A stretch of DNA of 64,000 bases, from contig AEPI01000041.1 in NCBI GenBank assembly GCA_000193795.2, positions 1 through 64,000 on the forward strand, in the 5' to 3' direction. Of this stretch, positions 62,944-64,000 are shown in pieces. The notes under the pieces are model-generated. The model was not told the origin of the DNA. It saw only the letters and a program-made list of their open reading frames with translations, and made no database searches. The stretch is from Neisseria lactamica NS19 (GTDB lineage: Bacteria > Pseudomonadota > Gammaproteobacteria > Burkholderiales > Neisseriaceae). The translations under genes and the position numbers were made by a program. Numbering within the stretch: the first letter of the stretch is position 1; every line of letters begins with the position of its first letter.

Positions 62944-63197
62944 TTTATTTATCCTTTAAATGTAGATAGTTTTGCTCGGTTCTTTTGTTTTTATCGGTAG
63001 GTATAAATTCATCCTGCAAACATATTCTGCATTATTACTTAACCCGCCGCAAAGCAAGCAGGCAGTTATGTTGGGTTGGGTTTTAGCCCGACGCAATATA
63101 CATCAAAAGATAAATACTTGATGGGCTGCAAACGCACGTTTTTGTATTTTATGCGGGATAGATTTTAATCTGTCGTAAAGCATTCATATGAATGAAT

Positions 63198-63219
63198 GGT
63201 GGGCTAAAGCCCACCCTAC
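63198..63219. repeat. REP hairpin 5' of the transposase gene, beside hsdS
   Basis: GGTGGGCTAAAGCCCACCCTAC, the inverted form of the REP at 62337. It ends 1 base before the hsdS stop codon. The rest of 62944-63197 is AT-rich and shows no gene, only a weaker GGGTTTTAGCCCGAC-type hairpin near 63085-63100. Confidence 0.78.
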
Positions 63220-63220
63220 T

Positions 63221-64000
63221 TTAATGGCTTCTTGGAAAGTTCAGCAGCTGTTCGCGGTAATATTCGTATTGTTTCCGGCGCAGGGCGATTTCGTGCGGCA
63301 GGCCTTCGCTGACGGAGTGGGTCAGGGTATCGAATTTGTCGAGGATGGCGACGATTTTTTCCTGTTCGGCTAGAGGGGGAATGGGGATTGGGAAGCGTTT
63401 AAAACCATTCATATCCACAGAAGCGAAACTTGATGTTGTTGTATTCTTTTTGCACCATTCACTAAGGTTAAAACAATAGTAATAAAGAAAATAAATGCTA
63501 AGTTTATCGGCAAATTCAGGCTTTAAAGATAAACTTGTAAATCTTTGGTTAGCCAAGAATGGAACGGTTATTAGTGCATGTTCACCTATGGTTGCCGATG
63601 TAGCTATGATAATCGAATTGGATGGAAATAGCTTACCGCCCTTTACTGCACTTCTTGATATATGCTGTAATGAATTATCTAAAATACGGCCATTTTCCCT
63701 AATATCTTCCATTCTAAACCAAGGGATTGAGCCATTTTCCCAATATTCTTTATTTGATTTGGAAGGGGTGTAACCATTCTTCAAGTCAAATACCTCCCCC
63801 AACGTCTTCCAAACCACATCTTTCAGACGGCATTGATAGCCGTCAGCTATCCCCCCCACGATTTGATTGTCAAAATCTAAAAGAAAGTCGCGGTAATACC
63901 GGTATTGGCGTTTGCGCAGGGCTAATTCTGCTTCCAGCGTAGCTTCCAGCTCGGTAAATTTGTCAAGTATTTTTACAATTTTTTTGCTGGGTTTCCAGTG
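63221..64000 (-). CDS. hsdS: Type I restriction specificity subunit HsdS (5' end cut by window)
   Basis: The DNA-recognition subunit. The visible 260 residues begin with the central conserved region (KPSKKIVKILDKFTELEATLEAELALRKRQYRYYRDFLLDF), pass through a G7 tract (GTGGGGGGG, plus-strand C7 at 63851-63857) in frame, then a recognition domain (DVVWKTLGEVFDLKNGYTPS... to about 63400), and end with a second conserved repeat (PLAEQEKIVAILDKFDTLTHSV; LRRKQYEYYREQLLNF). The two conserved regions are similar, as expected. The first recognition domain is outside the window. A GTG at 63859, inside the tract, could start a half-subunit if the frame upstream were broken. Confidence 0.9.
   Translation of the reverse strand, partial: HWKPSKKIVKILDKFTELEATLEAELALRKRQYRYYRDFLLDFDNQIVGGIADGYQCRLKDVVWKTLGEVFDLKNGYTPSKSNKEYWENGSIPWFRMEDIRENGRILDNSLQHISRSAVKGGKLFPSNSIIIATSATIGEHALITVPFLANQRFTSLSLKPEFADKLSIYFLYYYCFNLSEWCKKNTTTSSFASVDMNGFKRFPIPIPPLAEQEKIVAILDKFDTLTHSVSEGLPHEIALRRKQYEYYREQLLNFPRSH
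63851..63857 (-). repeat. G7 homopolymer within hsdS
   Basis: Seven G (minus strand) at the boundary between the central conserved region and the second recognition domain. In this sequence the frame is continuous across it. Similar tracts are known to switch HsdS length in gonococcal NgoAV, from memory. Confidence 0.8.

Overview
The window is chromosomal DNA of a pathogenic Neisseria, most likely N. meningitidis. The evidence is the very frequent 12-base uptake sequence ATGCCGTCTGAA (often as inverted pairs acting as terminators), two Correia elements, dRS3/NIME repeats, an opa gene with CTCTT repeats, the LOS sialyltransferase lst, and a minor-pilin cluster that ends in a PilX-like gene. 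Gene order looks like the ordinary meningococcal backbone, but that comparison is from memory. No strain can be named.

Layout. 1-8170: 5'-cut opa, a block of dRS3/NIME and REP-type repeats, a YciA-type thioesterase, an SDR oxidoreductase, lipoprotein cytochrome c', lst, monomeric isocitrate dehydrogenase and a small exported protein. 8400-12760: a Correia element, two tRNA-Ser genes, yaaA, dapC, dut and azlCD. 12830-16120: the overlapping type IV minor-pilin operon pilHIJK-pilX. 16275-22130: dnaB, sodB, a metal-ligand-rich small protein, the tail of a deleted sulfate transporter ATPase, ilvA, and a DacA-like protein that has lost its catalytic motifs. 22290-27150: a type III restriction-modification pair, res plus a phase-variable mod with ACCGA repeats (modD type), read here as OFF. 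27490-34640: rplY, prs, tRNA-Gln, ispE, lolB, a TPR protein, panC and panB. 34770-37620: two identical tRNA-Thr genes, a spermidine-synthase-like protein, an alpha/beta hydrolase and a pseudouridine synthase.

37780-41310 is the most unusual part. It holds an outer-membrane barrel-like gene, a Gly-rich peptide precursor carrying both a Sec signal and a textbook double-glycine-type leader, two related small membrane proteins, a 5'-truncated second Gly-rich cassette interrupted by a Correia element, decayed open frames, and an exported C39 cysteine peptidase. I read it as a Sec-exported, periplasmically C39-matured peptide (bacteriocin-like) locus with immunity-like partners and an orphan cassette. 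The barrel and precursor genes are both frameshifted in short C runs inside their signal peptides.

41437-59200 is housekeeping: hisS, a YfgM-like protein, der, rdgC, a MORN-repeat protein, dcd, a SIMPL protein, phoH-like, pcnB, recJ (split by a 1-base insertion), a lipoprotein, darP, pmbA, cspA, clpS and clpA. 59204-64000 is a type I restriction locus: hsdR, then a REP-associated tyrosine transposase with its cognate REP hairpins, then hsdS running off the window with an in-frame G7 tract between its two half-repeats.

The common theme is switching and uptake: at least three repeat-controlled genes (opa, mod, hsdS), three genes broken by single-base changes (the barrel, the peptide precursor, recJ), and dense uptake sequences.
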